A stretch of DNA of 64,000 nucleotides from positions 558,001-622,000 of the forward strand of contig NZ_JAFIQX010000003.1 in assembly GCF_017356035.1 (NCBI RefSeq), written 5' to 3'. This document shows, in pieces, positions 1 through 10,000 of the stretch (its first letter is position 1; each line of letters begins with the position of its first letter). The translations under genes were made by a program, and so were the position numbers. The stretch comes from Longitalea luteola. Its GTDB lineage: Bacteria > Bacteroidota > Bacteroidia > Chitinophagales > Chitinophagaceae. Below the pieces are notes generated by a model. The model worked only from the letters and a program-made list of their open reading frames with translations, was not told the DNA's origin and did no database searches.

Positions 1-289
1 AACCCGGTTTATCCTGCAAAACCGCATTAGCTGGCATTATAAAACTGAGCCTTCGTTTCAAGTCACAAAATGGCGATAAAAATTCAGTAAATTATATATT
101 GATGAAATAAATATATTAATCAAACTCGAATCCTGAGTAAAAATAATAACAAAAAGGCCTTATTTTTATTACACAGATCACAAAACGACGGTAAATTTTT
201 TAGCGAATTGCCATTTTAGTATTACATGTGATTTTATTTAATGTTTAACGATTGCTGCGGAAAATTAAATGACCTTAAATACGCAGATT
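1..289. other. AT-rich region upstream of nirB
   Basis: No gene is seen here. The stretch is AT-rich and must carry the promoter of the nitrite reductase operon, but I cannot find a clean TAnnTTTG box. A small palindrome AAGGCCTT near 155-164 is followed by a T-rich stretch, so it could end transcription coming from the left. The word AACGATTGC at 247-255 also occurs in the pectin promoters, but here it lacks the downstream box at the fixed distance. Confidence 0.4.
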
Positions 290-2791
290 ATGAAAATAGT
301 AGTTATTGGCAATGGAATGGTTGGTTACAAGTTTTGTGAAAAACTAACAGCCAAAGCCCAACCCGGGCAATTTGAAATCGTTGTTTTTGGGGAAGAAACC
401 CGCCCGGCTTATGATCGCGTGCATTTGAGCGAATATTTTGCCGGAAAAACGGCCGACGATCTTACTATGGCCGGCCTCGACTGGTATGCTGAAAAGAATA
501 TCAGGCTCTACCTGGGAGATCCCATCTCTTATATTGACCGCGACAATAAAACCGTTCGTTCTCACCACGGCATAAATGAATCATACGACTATCTGATCCT
601 GGCTACAGGCTCTGCCGCCTTTGTACCGCCCATTCCCGGCGTTGAAAAAGAAGGTGTATTTATTTACCGAACCATTGAAGACCTGGAATTGATGACCGCT
701 TATGCTAAAAAAGCAAAAGTAGGTGCCGTCATCGGCGGCGGTCTGTTGGGTTTGGAAGCAGCCAAGGCAATGATCGATCTGGGTGTTACCAACACCCATG
801 TAATTGAATTTGCGCCCCGCCTCATGCCCCGCCAGATCGATGAGGCCGGCTCCAATATATTAAAGACAAAGCTCGAATCGTTAGGACTTTCCATTCATAC
901 GAGCAAGAATACTTCGGAAATACTCGGTGATCAGTTCATTACCGGCATGCAGTTCACCGACGATACCAAACTCGATGTAGATATGCTGGTGATCTCTGCC
1001 GGCATTAAACCCCGCGATGAGTTGGCAAAACTGGCCGGACTGGAAACAGGTCACCGCGGTGGTATTGTTGTGAATGATAAATTAGGAACAGCCGATCCTT
1101 TCATTTTCGCTATTGGCGAATGTGCCTTACATAATGGAATGATCTATGGATTGGTGGCACCCGGTTATGAAATGGCCGAAGTGGTGGCTACCAACTTAAT
1201 GGGCGGTGATAAATCCTTTACCGGCTTTGACATGAGCACAAAGCTGAAGCTGATAGGTGTTGATGTGGCCAGCTTTGGCGATCCGTTTGTGGCTGCTTCG
1301 GAAGGAAAGACCATTGTGTTGGAAGATTCCATGAAGGGAATATACAAACGCATTAACGTTTCACCCGACGGAAAGTATTTGTTAGGCGGTATTCTGATAG
1401 GCGATGCAGAAGCATACAATATGCTGCTGCAAACAACCAAGAACAAAGTGGTGCTGCCGCCCAATCCGGAAGATGTGATCCTGGGCGCGCGTGGCGGATC
1501 GGGTAATGAAGGTGGCGCCGGTGTGCTAAGTCTGCCCGATGATGCATTGATCTGCAGCTGCGAAAGCGTTTCCAAAGGCGACATTTGCGGCGCCGTATGC
1601 GATGGTAACGAAACCATGGACGCTATTAAAAAATGCACAAAGGCAGGTACTGGTTGCGGTGGTTGCGTTCCCATGGTAAAAGACCTGATCACGCATACCC
1701 TGAAATCTCAGGGAAAATATGTACGTAATGTTATCTGCGAACACTTTAACTACAGCCGTCAGGAATTGTACGACCTGGTTAAGGTGCATAAACTGATGAC
1801 CTTTGATGAAGTGTTGGATAAACTGGGCACCGGCGATGGCTGCGAACTGTGCAAACCGCCCGTAGCATCGATCCTGGCCAGCTTATGGAATGAAATGATC
1901 CTGGCCAAAGGTAATGATACCGCCCAGGATAGCAACGACCGCTTTTTGGCCAACATCCAGAAAGGTGGCACTTACTCAGTGGTGCCCCGTATTCCCGGTG
2001 GAGAGATCACTCCCGAAAAACTGATCGTGATCGGCGAGGTAGCGAAGAAATACAATCTTTATACAAAGATCACCGGCGGTCAGCGTATTGATCTGTTCGG
2101 CGCTCATGTGAACGATCTGCCTGCCATATGGTCTGAGCTGATCGCCGCTGGTTTTGAAAGCGGTCATGCTTATGGAAAAGCCCTGCGTACCGTAAAAAGC
2201 TGCGTGGGCAGCACCTGGTGCCGCTTTGGCCTGCACGACAGCGTTAGCTTCGCCATCCGCATTGAAGAAAGATACCGCGGATTGCGCGCGCCGCATAAAC
2301 TGAAATCAGCAGTGTCAGGTTGCATTCGCGAATGTGCTGAAGCGCAAAGCAAGGACTTCGGTATTATAGCTACAGAAAAAGGATGGAACCTGTATGTATG
2401 CGGCAACGGCGGTTCAAAACCTCAACATGCTTTGTTGCTGGCTACTGATCTTGATTCAGAAACCTGTATCAAATATATCGATCGCTTTTTGATGTTCTAT
2501 ATTAAAACAGCCGATCCGTTAACCCGTACCGCCACCTGGCTGAATAAAATGGAAGGTGGTATCGATTACCTGCGCAACGTGGTGGTAAACGACAGTTTGG
2601 GCATTGGTGAACAGCTGGAAGCAGAAATGCAGACGCTGGTAGATAATTATAAATGCGAATGGAAAGAAGCGGTAGAGAATCCCGAGATCCGCAAACGCTT
2701 CACCCATTTCGTAAATGCACCGGAAGCAAAAGACCCTTCCATTCAGTTTGAACCCATGCGCGAGCAGAAAAAAGCGAAGGAATGGAAATAA
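290..2791 (+). CDS. nirB: Nitrite reductase [NAD(P)H] large subunit NirB
   Basis: Assimilatory NAD(P)H-dependent reduction of nitrite to ammonium in the cytoplasm, with NirD. The order matches NirB: an FAD/NAD(P)-binding reductase with the GNGMVG dinucleotide motif at the N-terminus; a BFD-like [2Fe-2S] module with Cys422, Cys424, Cys456 and Cys459; a second small Cys pair (GDGCELC); then ferredoxin-like and siroheme domains. The siroheme/[4Fe-4S] ligands are visible as Cys638-x5-Cys644 and Cys678-x3-Cys682. The length of 833 residues is close to the E. coli protein. An ATG 21 bases upstream (269) is in frame, but the dinucleotide fold begins directly after the ATG at 290, so I chose that. 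It heads a same-strand nitrate/nitrite cluster; nirD follows after about 470 bases. No siroheme synthase gene is in the window. Confidence 0.95.
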   Translation: MKIVVIGNGMVGYKFCEKLTAKAQPGQFEIVVFGEETRPAYDRVHLSEYFAGKTADDLTMAGLDWYAEKNIRLYLGDPISYIDRDNKTVRSHHGINESYDYLILATGSAAFVPPIPGVEKEGVFIYRTIEDLELMTAYAKKAKVGAVIGGGLLGLEAAKAMIDLGVTNTHVIEFAPRLMPRQIDEAGSNILKTKLESLGLSIHTSKNTSEILGDQFITGMQFTDDTKLDVDMLVISAGIKPRDELAKLAGLETGHRGGIVVNDKLGTADPFIFAIGECALHNGMIYGLVAPGYEMAEVVATNLMGGDKSFTGFDMSTKLKLIGVDVASFGDPFVAASEGKTIVLEDSMKGIYKRINVSPDGKYLLGGILIGDAEAYNMLLQTTKNKVVLPPNPEDVILGARGGSGNEGGAGVLSLPDDALICSCESVSKGDICGAVCDGNETMDAIKKCTKAGTGCGGCVPMVKDLITHTLKSQGKYVRNVICEHFNYSRQELYDLVKVHKLMTFDEVLDKLGTGDGCELCKPPVASILASLWNEMILAKGNDTAQDSNDRFLANIQKGGTYSVVPRIPGGEITPEKLIVIGEVAKKYNLYTKITGGQRIDLFGAHVNDLPAIWSELIAAGFESGHAYGKALRTVKSCVGSTWCRFGLHDSVSFAIRIEERYRGLRAPHKLKSAVSGCIRECAEAQSKDFGIIATEKGWNLYVCGNGGSKPQHALLLATDLDSETCIKYIDRFLMFYIKTADPLTRTATWLNKMEGGIDYLRNVVVNDSLGIGEQLEAEMQTLVDNYKCEWKEAVENPEIRKRFTHFVNAPEAKDPSIQFEPMREQKKAKEWK

Positions 2792-2797
2792 GCTCAA

Positions 2798-2831
2798 TGT
2801 GATAATTTGATAATGTGATGATGTGATAATG
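2798..2831. repeat. Octamer array, unit TGTGATAA
   Basis: Four in-register 8-bp units of the form TGTGATAA, TTTGATAA, TGTGATGA, TGTGATAA begin 7 bases after the nirB stop codon. The same octamer family, in reverse complement, recurs at 13321-13375, 29714-29749 and 59526-59689. Confidence 0.85.
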
Positions 2832-3261
2832 GAAATACAGGGTAATGGTATCCGCATAACGGCGGAATGAGGCCCGGCAATTAAAGGCCATTGACCAGGC
2901 AGCAGATAATAAGCAACACATTCAATTGGCAACGTGCAACAGATCAAAAGATCATTGCCAATTTCTTCTGATAACTTTCTGATATACTAAAACACTCACA
3001 CACATTTGCTATGTGGCCGACCGCCTGTTGGCTGGTCCTGGCTGCGTATTCTAACGATTGTTTGCCTGCATAACTGACGTTAGGCGAATGCCAATAGGTT
3101 ATAGCTAACAGTTCGGACAATAGAACTCAATAGACGAGTTTGAAATTGCCGGATTAGCCAATTGCGCATTGCCAATTGTCAATTGATTTTTCCCCCATTC
3201 GATGCCATAAGAAAAATGATCAGTGATAGCTGAGCCGGAATTTTTTTGTAAACACAATGAT
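2832..3261. other. nirB-nirD intergenic region
   Basis: No convincing gene is seen in these 430 bases. The region is dominated by low-complexity word-like sequence, including a heptamer array at 3157-3184. An ORF-free gap of this size between nirB and nirD is long for partners that are normally adjacent, so nirD may have its own promoter here; none is obvious. Confidence 0.5.
3157..3184. repeat. Heptamer array, unit GCCAATT
   Basis: Four in-register 7-bp units (GCCAATT, GCGCATT, GCCAATT, GTCAATT) followed by GATTTTT, located 78 bases before the nirD start. Confidence 0.75.
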
Positions 3262-3624
3262 ATGTTTATGATACAAGAAAAAGTAATTACCTGGTTTTTA
3301 GCCTGCCGTACAACAGACGTGCCCCAAAACGGAGGCGTATGTGTAAAATACCAGGACGAACAAATTGCGTTGTTCAATTTCAGCCGCCGGGGTGAGTGGT
3401 ACGCTACGCAGAATCTTTGTCCGCACCGCATGCAGATGGCCCTTAGCCGCGGGATGATCGGAACACAAAATGATGAGCCCAAAGTGGCTTGTCCATTCCA
3501 CAAGAAAACATTTTCACTGGCTTCAGGAAAATGTTTGAGTGGCGATGATTGCGGTGATATAAAAACATATCCCGTAAAAATTGAAAATGACCTTGTATAT
3601 ATAGGTGTAGAAGATAATGAGTAG
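3262..3624 (+). CDS. nirD: Nitrite reductase small subunit NirD (Rieske-type)
   Basis: Small subunit of the assimilatory NAD(P)H nitrite reductase, partner of NirB. It is a Rieske-like [2Fe-2S] domain: Cys53-Pro-His55 in the first cluster loop and Cys77-Pro-Phe-His80 in the second. Many stand-alone NirD proteins have lost cluster ligands; here all four (two Cys, two His) are present, so this copy can plausibly hold a cluster. The reading frame opens at 3223, but the first residues there do not look like the family; ATG codons at 3262 and 3268 are better and cannot be separated by sequence alone. Length is about 118-120 residues, normal for the family. Confidence 0.9.
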   Translation: MFMIQEKVITWFLACRTTDVPQNGGVCVKYQDEQIALFNFSRRGEWYATQNLCPHRMQMALSRGMIGTQNDEPKVACPFHKKTFSLASGKCLSGDDCGDIKTYPVKIENDLVYIGVEDNE

Positions 3625-3790
3625 TAATGTGCAATAATGCCCTGCCAAACGGATGGGGCTGGTTGTAAGAGATGATTCTATCGGTTGCCTGCTTATGCGT
3701 TTGAACGATTGTCTGCCATATTTCAAAACCCAATTGCTTATTAAAATTCACTGCATGGTAAGAACAAAAAACGCCAAAACCGAATAAAAA

Positions 3791-3817
3791 CCCCGGCAGA
3801 TGGCAGTCTGACCGGGG
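3791..3817. terminator. Strong GC hairpin upstream of the porin gene
   Basis: Stem CCCCGGCAGA (3791-3800) pairs with TCTG plus CCGGGG (3807-3817, one bulged A) around a 6-base loop. On the plus strand no T-run follows; on the minus strand the stem is followed by a T-rich tract. It therefore looks like a rho-independent terminator facing left, or a structured 5' leader element of the porin mRNA. No minus-strand gene that would need it is visible. Confidence 0.55.
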
Positions 3818-3869
3818 GGAAGCAAATCACGACAAATGAATCATCGTCTTAAACAACCAAAACAAAATT

Positions 3870-5426
3870 ATGAGGAAAAAATTAATTTTCATGGCAGTAA
3901 CCGGAATTGTGTGTTTTTTGGGCGATCCGATCAGCAGTACCGCTCAATTTTCATTGGCTGGACAACTGAGAACGCGTACCGAGGTACGTGATGGACTCGG
4001 TACCCTCAATGCCAAAGGAACTGACCCTGCTTTTTTCACCTCACAACGGACCCGATTAACATTCGGCTACAAATGGGACCGCTTGAACTTCAACGTTTCT
4101 GTTCAGGACATTCGCGTATGGGGCCAGGACGCTTCTACCATAAATAACGCTGATGGCAACAAACTGATGGTTCATGAGGCCTGGGCAGAACTTACCCTCA
4201 TGAACGTGGCTGATACCACCATTAAAACAAAAGGTATCGACAATCTTTCTTTAAAAATAGGCCGCCAGGCTTTGATATATGATGATGTGCGCTTACTGGG
4301 TGACCTTGATTGGTTGCAACAGGGCCGCCGCCACGATGCTGTATTGGTAAAAGCAGTACACCATGGGTGGCAGATCGACCTCGGTGCCGGCTTTAATCAA
4401 AATACCGATGCTTTCGGCTATACGGGAACAAGTTATACCGCTGGTAACGTACCAGCCTATGTTACGAATTCAAGTGGCGTTTTGGTGGGCACCCCTGCCG
4501 GCTTAATGCCGTTAGCGCCCAACGGCTCGGTGAGCGCTGCCAGCAACAAAGCAGGAATGCCGGTGCTTGCCAATGCAGTTAGCACCAATGGTATGAACCA
4601 GCAATATAAATCCATGCAAATGCTGTACGTGAGCCGCAAATTGGGCCAAACGAAATTTGCAGGATTGTTCTTTAAGGATGATTTCTCAAAATACCGCCTC
4701 GACTCGTCAGGCAGCGCTTCAGGTGGTTATGTATATGGTAGAAGATATGATGTAAAAGGCGTAAACAGCCGGCTTACTTATGGGTTAATGATCAACGGTT
4801 CCATAGGCAAATCATCCGGTTTGAAAAATGCCTGGCAGTTAGGTGCTTATTTTCAAAGTGGTAAAGACCGCGATGGAAAAGACCTCAACGCTTCACATTA
4901 TACCGCATCGCTCACCTTTCAAAAAGGCAGATTCAGTTTTGGTCCCGGTTATGATTACTTGTCAGGTAATGATGCCAACACTCCTGCCACTGAATCACGC
5001 CGTTTTGATCCCTTATATGGAACGCCGCATAAACACTGGGGTTATATGGACTATTACTACGTAGGCACCGGCTCTCCCGTAGGTGGATTGCAGGATGCTT
5101 ATTTTAAAGTAAAGTACCAGGCCAGCCTGTTTTTCATTAGCCTCGATGCACACAATTTCAGGCTGGCTGAAAATGTAACCAATGCAGCCGATCCTGATAA
5201 AATAAATATCGATAAGAACTTGGGTTATGAGTTCGATCTTATCGCCAGTTATTCACTAAACAGATTCACGGCACTTGAGCTCGGTTACTCTTTTATGAAG
5301 GCAAACAACAGTACCGAGTACGTTAAAAGAGGAACTATGAATGAGGCCCGGCACAACGCGAACTGGGCATACCTGATGATCAACATTCGCCCGGATTTTT
5401 TCTTTGGAAAATCTGCCGGCAAGTAA
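3870..5426 (+). CDS. Alginate-export-family outer-membrane porin, probable nitrate/nitrite channel
   Basis: A 518-residue protein with an N-terminal signal peptide (hydrophobic stretch then an STAQF cleavage region around residues 25-27) and alternating beta-strand character to the end, with an aromatic-rich C-terminal strand. The pattern (long barrel, opening LAGQLRTRTEVRDG, conserved SLKIGRQALIYDDVRLLGD block near residues 130-150) is that of the alginate-export/AlgE-like porin family. Family annotation is from recognition, not a search. Its place between nirD and narK suggests that it carries nitrate or nitrite across the outer membrane rather than alginate; no alginate genes are nearby. 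That substrate is an inference from context. Confidence 0.8.
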   Translation: MRKKLIFMAVTGIVCFLGDPISSTAQFSLAGQLRTRTEVRDGLGTLNAKGTDPAFFTSQRTRLTFGYKWDRLNFNVSVQDIRVWGQDASTINNADGNKLMVHEAWAELTLMNVADTTIKTKGIDNLSLKIGRQALIYDDVRLLGDLDWLQQGRRHDAVLVKAVHHGWQIDLGAGFNQNTDAFGYTGTSYTAGNVPAYVTNSSGVLVGTPAGLMPLAPNGSVSAASNKAGMPVLANAVSTNGMNQQYKSMQMLYVSRKLGQTKFAGLFFKDDFSKYRLDSSGSASGGYVYGRRYDVKGVNSRLTYGLMINGSIGKSSGLKNAWQLGAYFQSGKDRDGKDLNASHYTASLTFQKGRFSFGPGYDYLSGNDANTPATESRRFDPLYGTPHKHWGYMDYYYVGTGSPVGGLQDAYFKVKYQASLFFISLDAHNFRLAENVTNAADPDKINIDKNLGYEFDLIASYSLNRFTALELGYSFMKANNSTEYVKRGTMNEARHNANWAYLMINIRPDFFFGKSAGK

Positions 5427-5454
5427 ACGGTAATGGTGAATGACCAATTAGTTC

Positions 5455-5528
5455 GTTACCGGTTTCCGGGGCTGAAAATCGGAGCTCAAAAAAAAATCTG
5501 GCGGCCTGCTTTCCCGGTAACTGGTAAC
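5455..5528. repeat. Inverted repeat with heptamer-type right arm
   Basis: The left arm at 5455-5470 (GTTACCGGTTTCCGGG) and right arm at 5513-5528 (CCCGGTAACTGGTAAC) are complementary at 14 of 16 positions. The 42-base loop contains nine consecutive A. The right side continues as in-register heptamers of the CGGTAAC/CGGCAAC kind to about 5560. It lies between the porin and narK genes and could act as an mRNA hairpin. Confidence 0.75.
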
Positions 5529-5599
5529 CGGCCCTGAAACCGGCAACCGCCAACTGAAGAAAAACGACACAAATTTTAAAACGCATTAATCTATAAAAT

Positions 5600-6907
5600 A
5601 TGAATCAACCGCTTGGAAAGCTGAACATTTTTTCGGGAAAAGGCATACAAATGCGCACATTCCACATCACGTGGCTCACCTTTTTCTTTTGCTTTTTTGG
5701 CTGGTTTGGCATTGCGCCGTTGATGCCAATGGTACGCGAGCAATTGCATCTTACCAAAGAACAGGTAGGTAATATTACTATTGCATCGGTATCTGCCACC
5801 ATTATTGCACGGTTGATCATTGGACGCTTGTGCGATACATTGGGCCCCCGGTTATCCTACACTATATTGTTGGTTATAGGTGCTATACCGGTAATGTGTA
5901 TTGGGTTTGCGAACAGCTACGAATCCTTCCTGCTGTTCCGCCTGATCATCGGGATCATCGGCGCTTCCTTTGTTATTACCCAGTTCCATACTTCAGTGAT
6001 GTTTGCGCCCAATGTAGTAGGAACTGCCAATGCCGTTGCCGGTGGTTGGGGGAACCTGGGTGGTGGCGTTACCAACCTGGTAATGCCCCTGATCGCTGCT
6101 GCACTGGTAGGCGCCGGTTATATAGACAGTGCCAACTCGTGGCGCGTAGCCATGATCATACCAGGTGCTATTTTACTCATTATGGCGCTTGTATACTACC
6201 GCTTTACCAAAGACACCCCGAATGGTAACTATAATGAGATCAAACGCCAGGCGAAAGAAAAGAAGAAAGGCACTTTTATGGTAGCGTTGAAAGATTACCG
6301 CACCTGGATACTGGCCATTGCTTATGCAGCGTGTTTTGGGATCGAGATCACGGTTGATAACGTAGCAGCTACCTACTTCGTAGATAATTTTAAAGCAAGT
6401 CTGATTATGGCCGGCGCCCTGGCCAGCATCTTTGGGCTCATGAACCTGTTTGCCCGCGCCCTGGGTGGTATCATCAGCGATAAAGTAGGTAAAAAATATG
6501 GACTGCGTGGTAAGGGATTGTTACTGGCCGGCTTCCTGGTCTTTGAAGGCATTGGCATCATCTGTTTTGCCAATGCAGGCACGTTAACCCTGGCCATCAT
6601 TTCTATGTTGATCTTTGCGCTCTTCCTGAAAATGGCCAATGGCGGAACGTATTCGATAGTGCCGTTTATAAATAAAGATGCGATCGGTAGCGTGGCGGGC
6701 ATCGTTGGCGCCGGAGGTAATATTGGGGCCATGCTGGTAGGCTTCCTGTTCAAATCAAAGAACATTACGTATTCACAGGCATTTTTCTATATAGGTATTG
6801 GCGTAGCCGTAACCGGCTTGCTGGTTTTATTAACGCATTTGCGCACTTCGTCAAAAACAGAAGGTGCTACTGCCATGAAAGATGAGGCCGCACTCGCGAG
6901 GGCATAA
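5600..6907 (+). CDS. narK: MFS nitrate/nitrite transporter, NarK/NasA type
   Basis: Inner-membrane transporter of the nitrate/nitrite porter branch of the major facilitator superfamily, 435 residues with twelve predicted hydrophobic segments. Typical signatures include the HITWLTFFFCFFGWFGIAPLMP opening after a short cytoplasmic N-terminus, Arg in TM2 region RLIIGRLCDTLGPR, and Gly-rich nitrate-signature-like stretches (NAVAGGWGNLGGG near residue 150 and GIVGAGGNIGA near residue 370). These Gly-rich motifs are characteristic of nitrate porters. The start at 5600 is preferred over the ATG at residue 18, because family members begin with a short tail before the HxTW motif. It sits between the porin and the nitrate reductase, which fits uptake of nitrate for assimilation. 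Confidence 0.93.
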   Translation: MNQPLGKLNIFSGKGIQMRTFHITWLTFFFCFFGWFGIAPLMPMVREQLHLTKEQVGNITIASVSATIIARLIIGRLCDTLGPRLSYTILLVIGAIPVMCIGFANSYESFLLFRLIIGIIGASFVITQFHTSVMFAPNVVGTANAVAGGWGNLGGGVTNLVMPLIAAALVGAGYIDSANSWRVAMIIPGAILLIMALVYYRFTKDTPNGNYNEIKRQAKEKKKGTFMVALKDYRTWILAIAYAACFGIEITVDNVAATYFVDNFKASLIMAGALASIFGLMNLFARALGGIISDKVGKKYGLRGKGLLLAGFLVFEGIGIICFANAGTLTLAIISMLIFALFLKMANGGTYSIVPFINKDAIGSVAGIVGAGGNIGAMLVGFLFKSKNITYSQAFFYIGIGVAVTGLLVLLTHLRTSSKTEGATAMKDEAALARA

Positions 6908-7020
6908 AATGAATCCGGACGCCCGCCCCGATGAATCCGTTCAAACGGGCTTACCGCCGAATGCATAACAGATAGTTAAGATCATTAGAGAGTAGATAGA
7001 GATATACCAAAAGCAAAATC

Positions 7021-10000
7021 ATGAATAATCAGCATCCCGATTCAGTGACCACCACCTGCTGCTACTGCGGAGTGGGATGTGGTGTGGTAGTTAACAAGGA
7101 TAAAAAAGGGAATATTACGGTTGAGGGCGACAAACAACATCCGGTTAATAAAGGTATGTTGTGCAGCAAGGGCATGAATCTGCATTATACTATCAATGAT
7201 AAAAGCGATCGATTGTTGTACCCCCAGATGCGCTACAACAAGAACATGCCCCTGCAACGGGTGTCTTGGGACGAAGCACTGGAGCGTACAGCCGCTGTTT
7301 TCAAAACCTTTATTGATAAGTATGGACCTGATTCTGTTGCTTTCTATGTATCGGGACAATGTCTTACCGAAGAGTATTACGTCATCAATAAGCTGATAAA
7401 AGGATTTATTGGCAGTAATAACATCGACACCAATAGCAGGTTATGTATGAGCAGTGCGGTAGTCGGTTATAAAATGGCGTTGGGCGAAGATAGTGTGCCT
7501 GGTTGTTATGATGATATTGAGCTGGCTGATTGTTTTTATATAACCGGCGCCAATCCGGCCTGGTGTCATCCCATTTTATGGCGCAGGATAGAAGCGCATA
7601 AAGCGGCTAATCCGCATGTAAAGATCATTGTGGCCGATCCGCGTAAAACCGATACCTGCTCCCTGGCCGATGTGCATTTGCAGCTGAATCCCGGCACAGA
7701 CATCACGCTGAACCACGCTATCGGCAGGCTGTTGATCGAGAATGGGGATGTTGATCTTGATTTTGTAAAGAACCATACCGAAGGATTTGAACAATATAAA
7801 AAGATCGTTTTTCAGCGAACGCTGGCCGAAGCCGCCGAAATATGCGGCATCGATGAAGTGTCTATTAAACTGGCTGCACAACATATTGGCAATGCCAAAG
7901 GGTTTATGAGCCTGTGGACGATGGGACTAAACCAAAGTGCTGTGGGCGTAAACAAAAATCTCAGTCTGATCAACCTGAACCTGATCACCGGTCATATTGG
8001 TAAACCGGGGTCTGGTCCTTTTTCATTGACAGGGCAACCCAATGCCATGGGCGGCCGCGAAGTAGGTGGCCTGGCGAACCTCCTGCCGGCTCATCGCAAC
8101 TTGGCGAATCCGAAACACCGCGAAGAAGTACAAAAATTCTGGGGCGGAACCCATATTTCTGAAAAGGCTGGTCTTACCGCCACTGAAATGTTCGATGCTC
8201 TGAATGATGGCCGGTTAAAAGCCATCTGGATCATTTGCACCAACCCGCTGATCAGTTTACCGAATGTAAGAGTTGCAGAAGAGGGCTTGAAGAAGGCGAA
8301 GTTTGTTGTCGTGCAGGAGATGAGCAACCGGCCCGAAACCCTGAAATATGCCGACGTTATTCTGCCCGCTGCCACCTGGACGGAGAAAGAAGGCACCATG
8401 ACCAACTCTGAACGACGTATTACTTATCTCAATAAAATTGTGGATGCGCCTGGTGAAGCCTTACCCGATGCAGAAATTATCTGTCGCTTCGCGCAAAAGA
8501 TGGGCTATCATGGTTTTGATTACGCCGATGCTTCTGCCATTTATGACGAGCATGCGCAGTTAACTGCAGGTACAAATATCGATATAAGCGGACTAAACTA
8601 TAGTGTTCTGAAAAACAGGAGGTCAGTGCAATGGCCCTATCCCAAAGGGGAAACAGGCCAGGGCACTGTACGCTTGTTTGCCGACAAAACTTTTTATACA
8701 TCTTCTGCCAAAGCCATCCTTCACCCGGTGCCCGATGATATCACCAGCGAAAAACCGGATAATGATTTTCCATTTATACTAACGACGGGCCGCATACGTG
8801 ATCAATGGCATACGATGACCAAGACCGGTAAGGTGAACAAGCTGAAACAGCATATTCAGCAGTCGTTCCTGGAAATCCATCCCGAAGATGCGCGCCGCCT
8901 GCATTTGAAAGACGGCGATATAGCGGTGGTTAGTTCCCGCCGCGGCGAAATACGGGTTAAAGCCACTGTTTCACCTACGATAAAAAAAGGCGTTGTCTTT
9001 ATCCCAATGCATTGGGGTAAGATCCTGAACAACGACCTGAACCGGGCTAATAATGTGACCAGTCCGCTGATAGATCCCATTTCAAAAGAGCCCGATTTTA
9101 AATTTTGCGCCGTACAGGTAGCACCTTATAAAAAGCCACGGCAGCGCATTGTGATCATTGGCGCCGGCGCCGGTGCATTCGGCTTCGTGAAATCGTACCG
9201 CGAAATGAACCGTGAAGATGAGATCGTGATCTTCAGCAAAGAAAATTTCCCTTTTTATAACCGGGTAATGCTGCCCGATTATATCAGCGGTAGCCAGAGC
9301 TGGGACCAGCTGATCAAGATGAAGGAATCGGAGGAACCCGGTTACAATATCAAATTATATAAAGGTGTAAGCATCGAAAAAGTCGACCGCACGAATAAAT
9401 GTGTGATTGATTCTACCGGTCGCACTACGTATTATGACATTTTGATCATGGCAACTGGTAGCCGGGCAGCGGTGCCGCGCAATGTGCCTTCCCTGAAAGG
9501 GATTTTCACCATGCGCAGCCGTACTGATGCCGATGAGTTCAAGAACCACGTGCCGGCCGATGGCCATGTGGTTATTGTGGGCGGGGGCTTGCTGGGGCTC
9601 GAACTGGCCGCTTCATTACGCGAGGTAAATATCAAAGTGACCATTGTACAACGTATATCGCGCTTCCTCGACCGCCAGCTCGATCCGCTGGGCAGCCAGT
9701 TGCTGCATGAGGAAATGACCGATCATCATTGCGATATTTACTATGATGATGAAGTGCAGTTGTTCTATGGCCGCAGTGAGCTGACCGGCATCCGGTTAAA
9801 AAGCGGCAAGGTGATCGATTGTAATGCGCTGGTATTTGCGATTGGAACCATTCCCAATATTGAACTGGCAAAAGAGACCGGACTGCATTGTCAGCGTGGG
9901 GTAATCGTGAATGAACGCCTGCAAACCAGCGATCCGAACGTTTTTGCCATTGGCGAGATTGCCGAGTTCGAAGGCATGTTGTATGGCATTACTGCAGCAG

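Noticed and set aside
247-255. AACGATTGC upstream of nirB as a fourth operator of the pectin regulator
   Set aside because: No TAnnTTTG-like box at the 54-bp distance (position 301 is inside nirB). Related words also occur near 3055, 3701, 17594, 20863 and 22753 in unrelated contexts.
1165-1692. 175-codon minus-strand frame inside nirB
   Set aside because: Antisense shadow of the NirB reductase and BFD domains; no start signals or family features.
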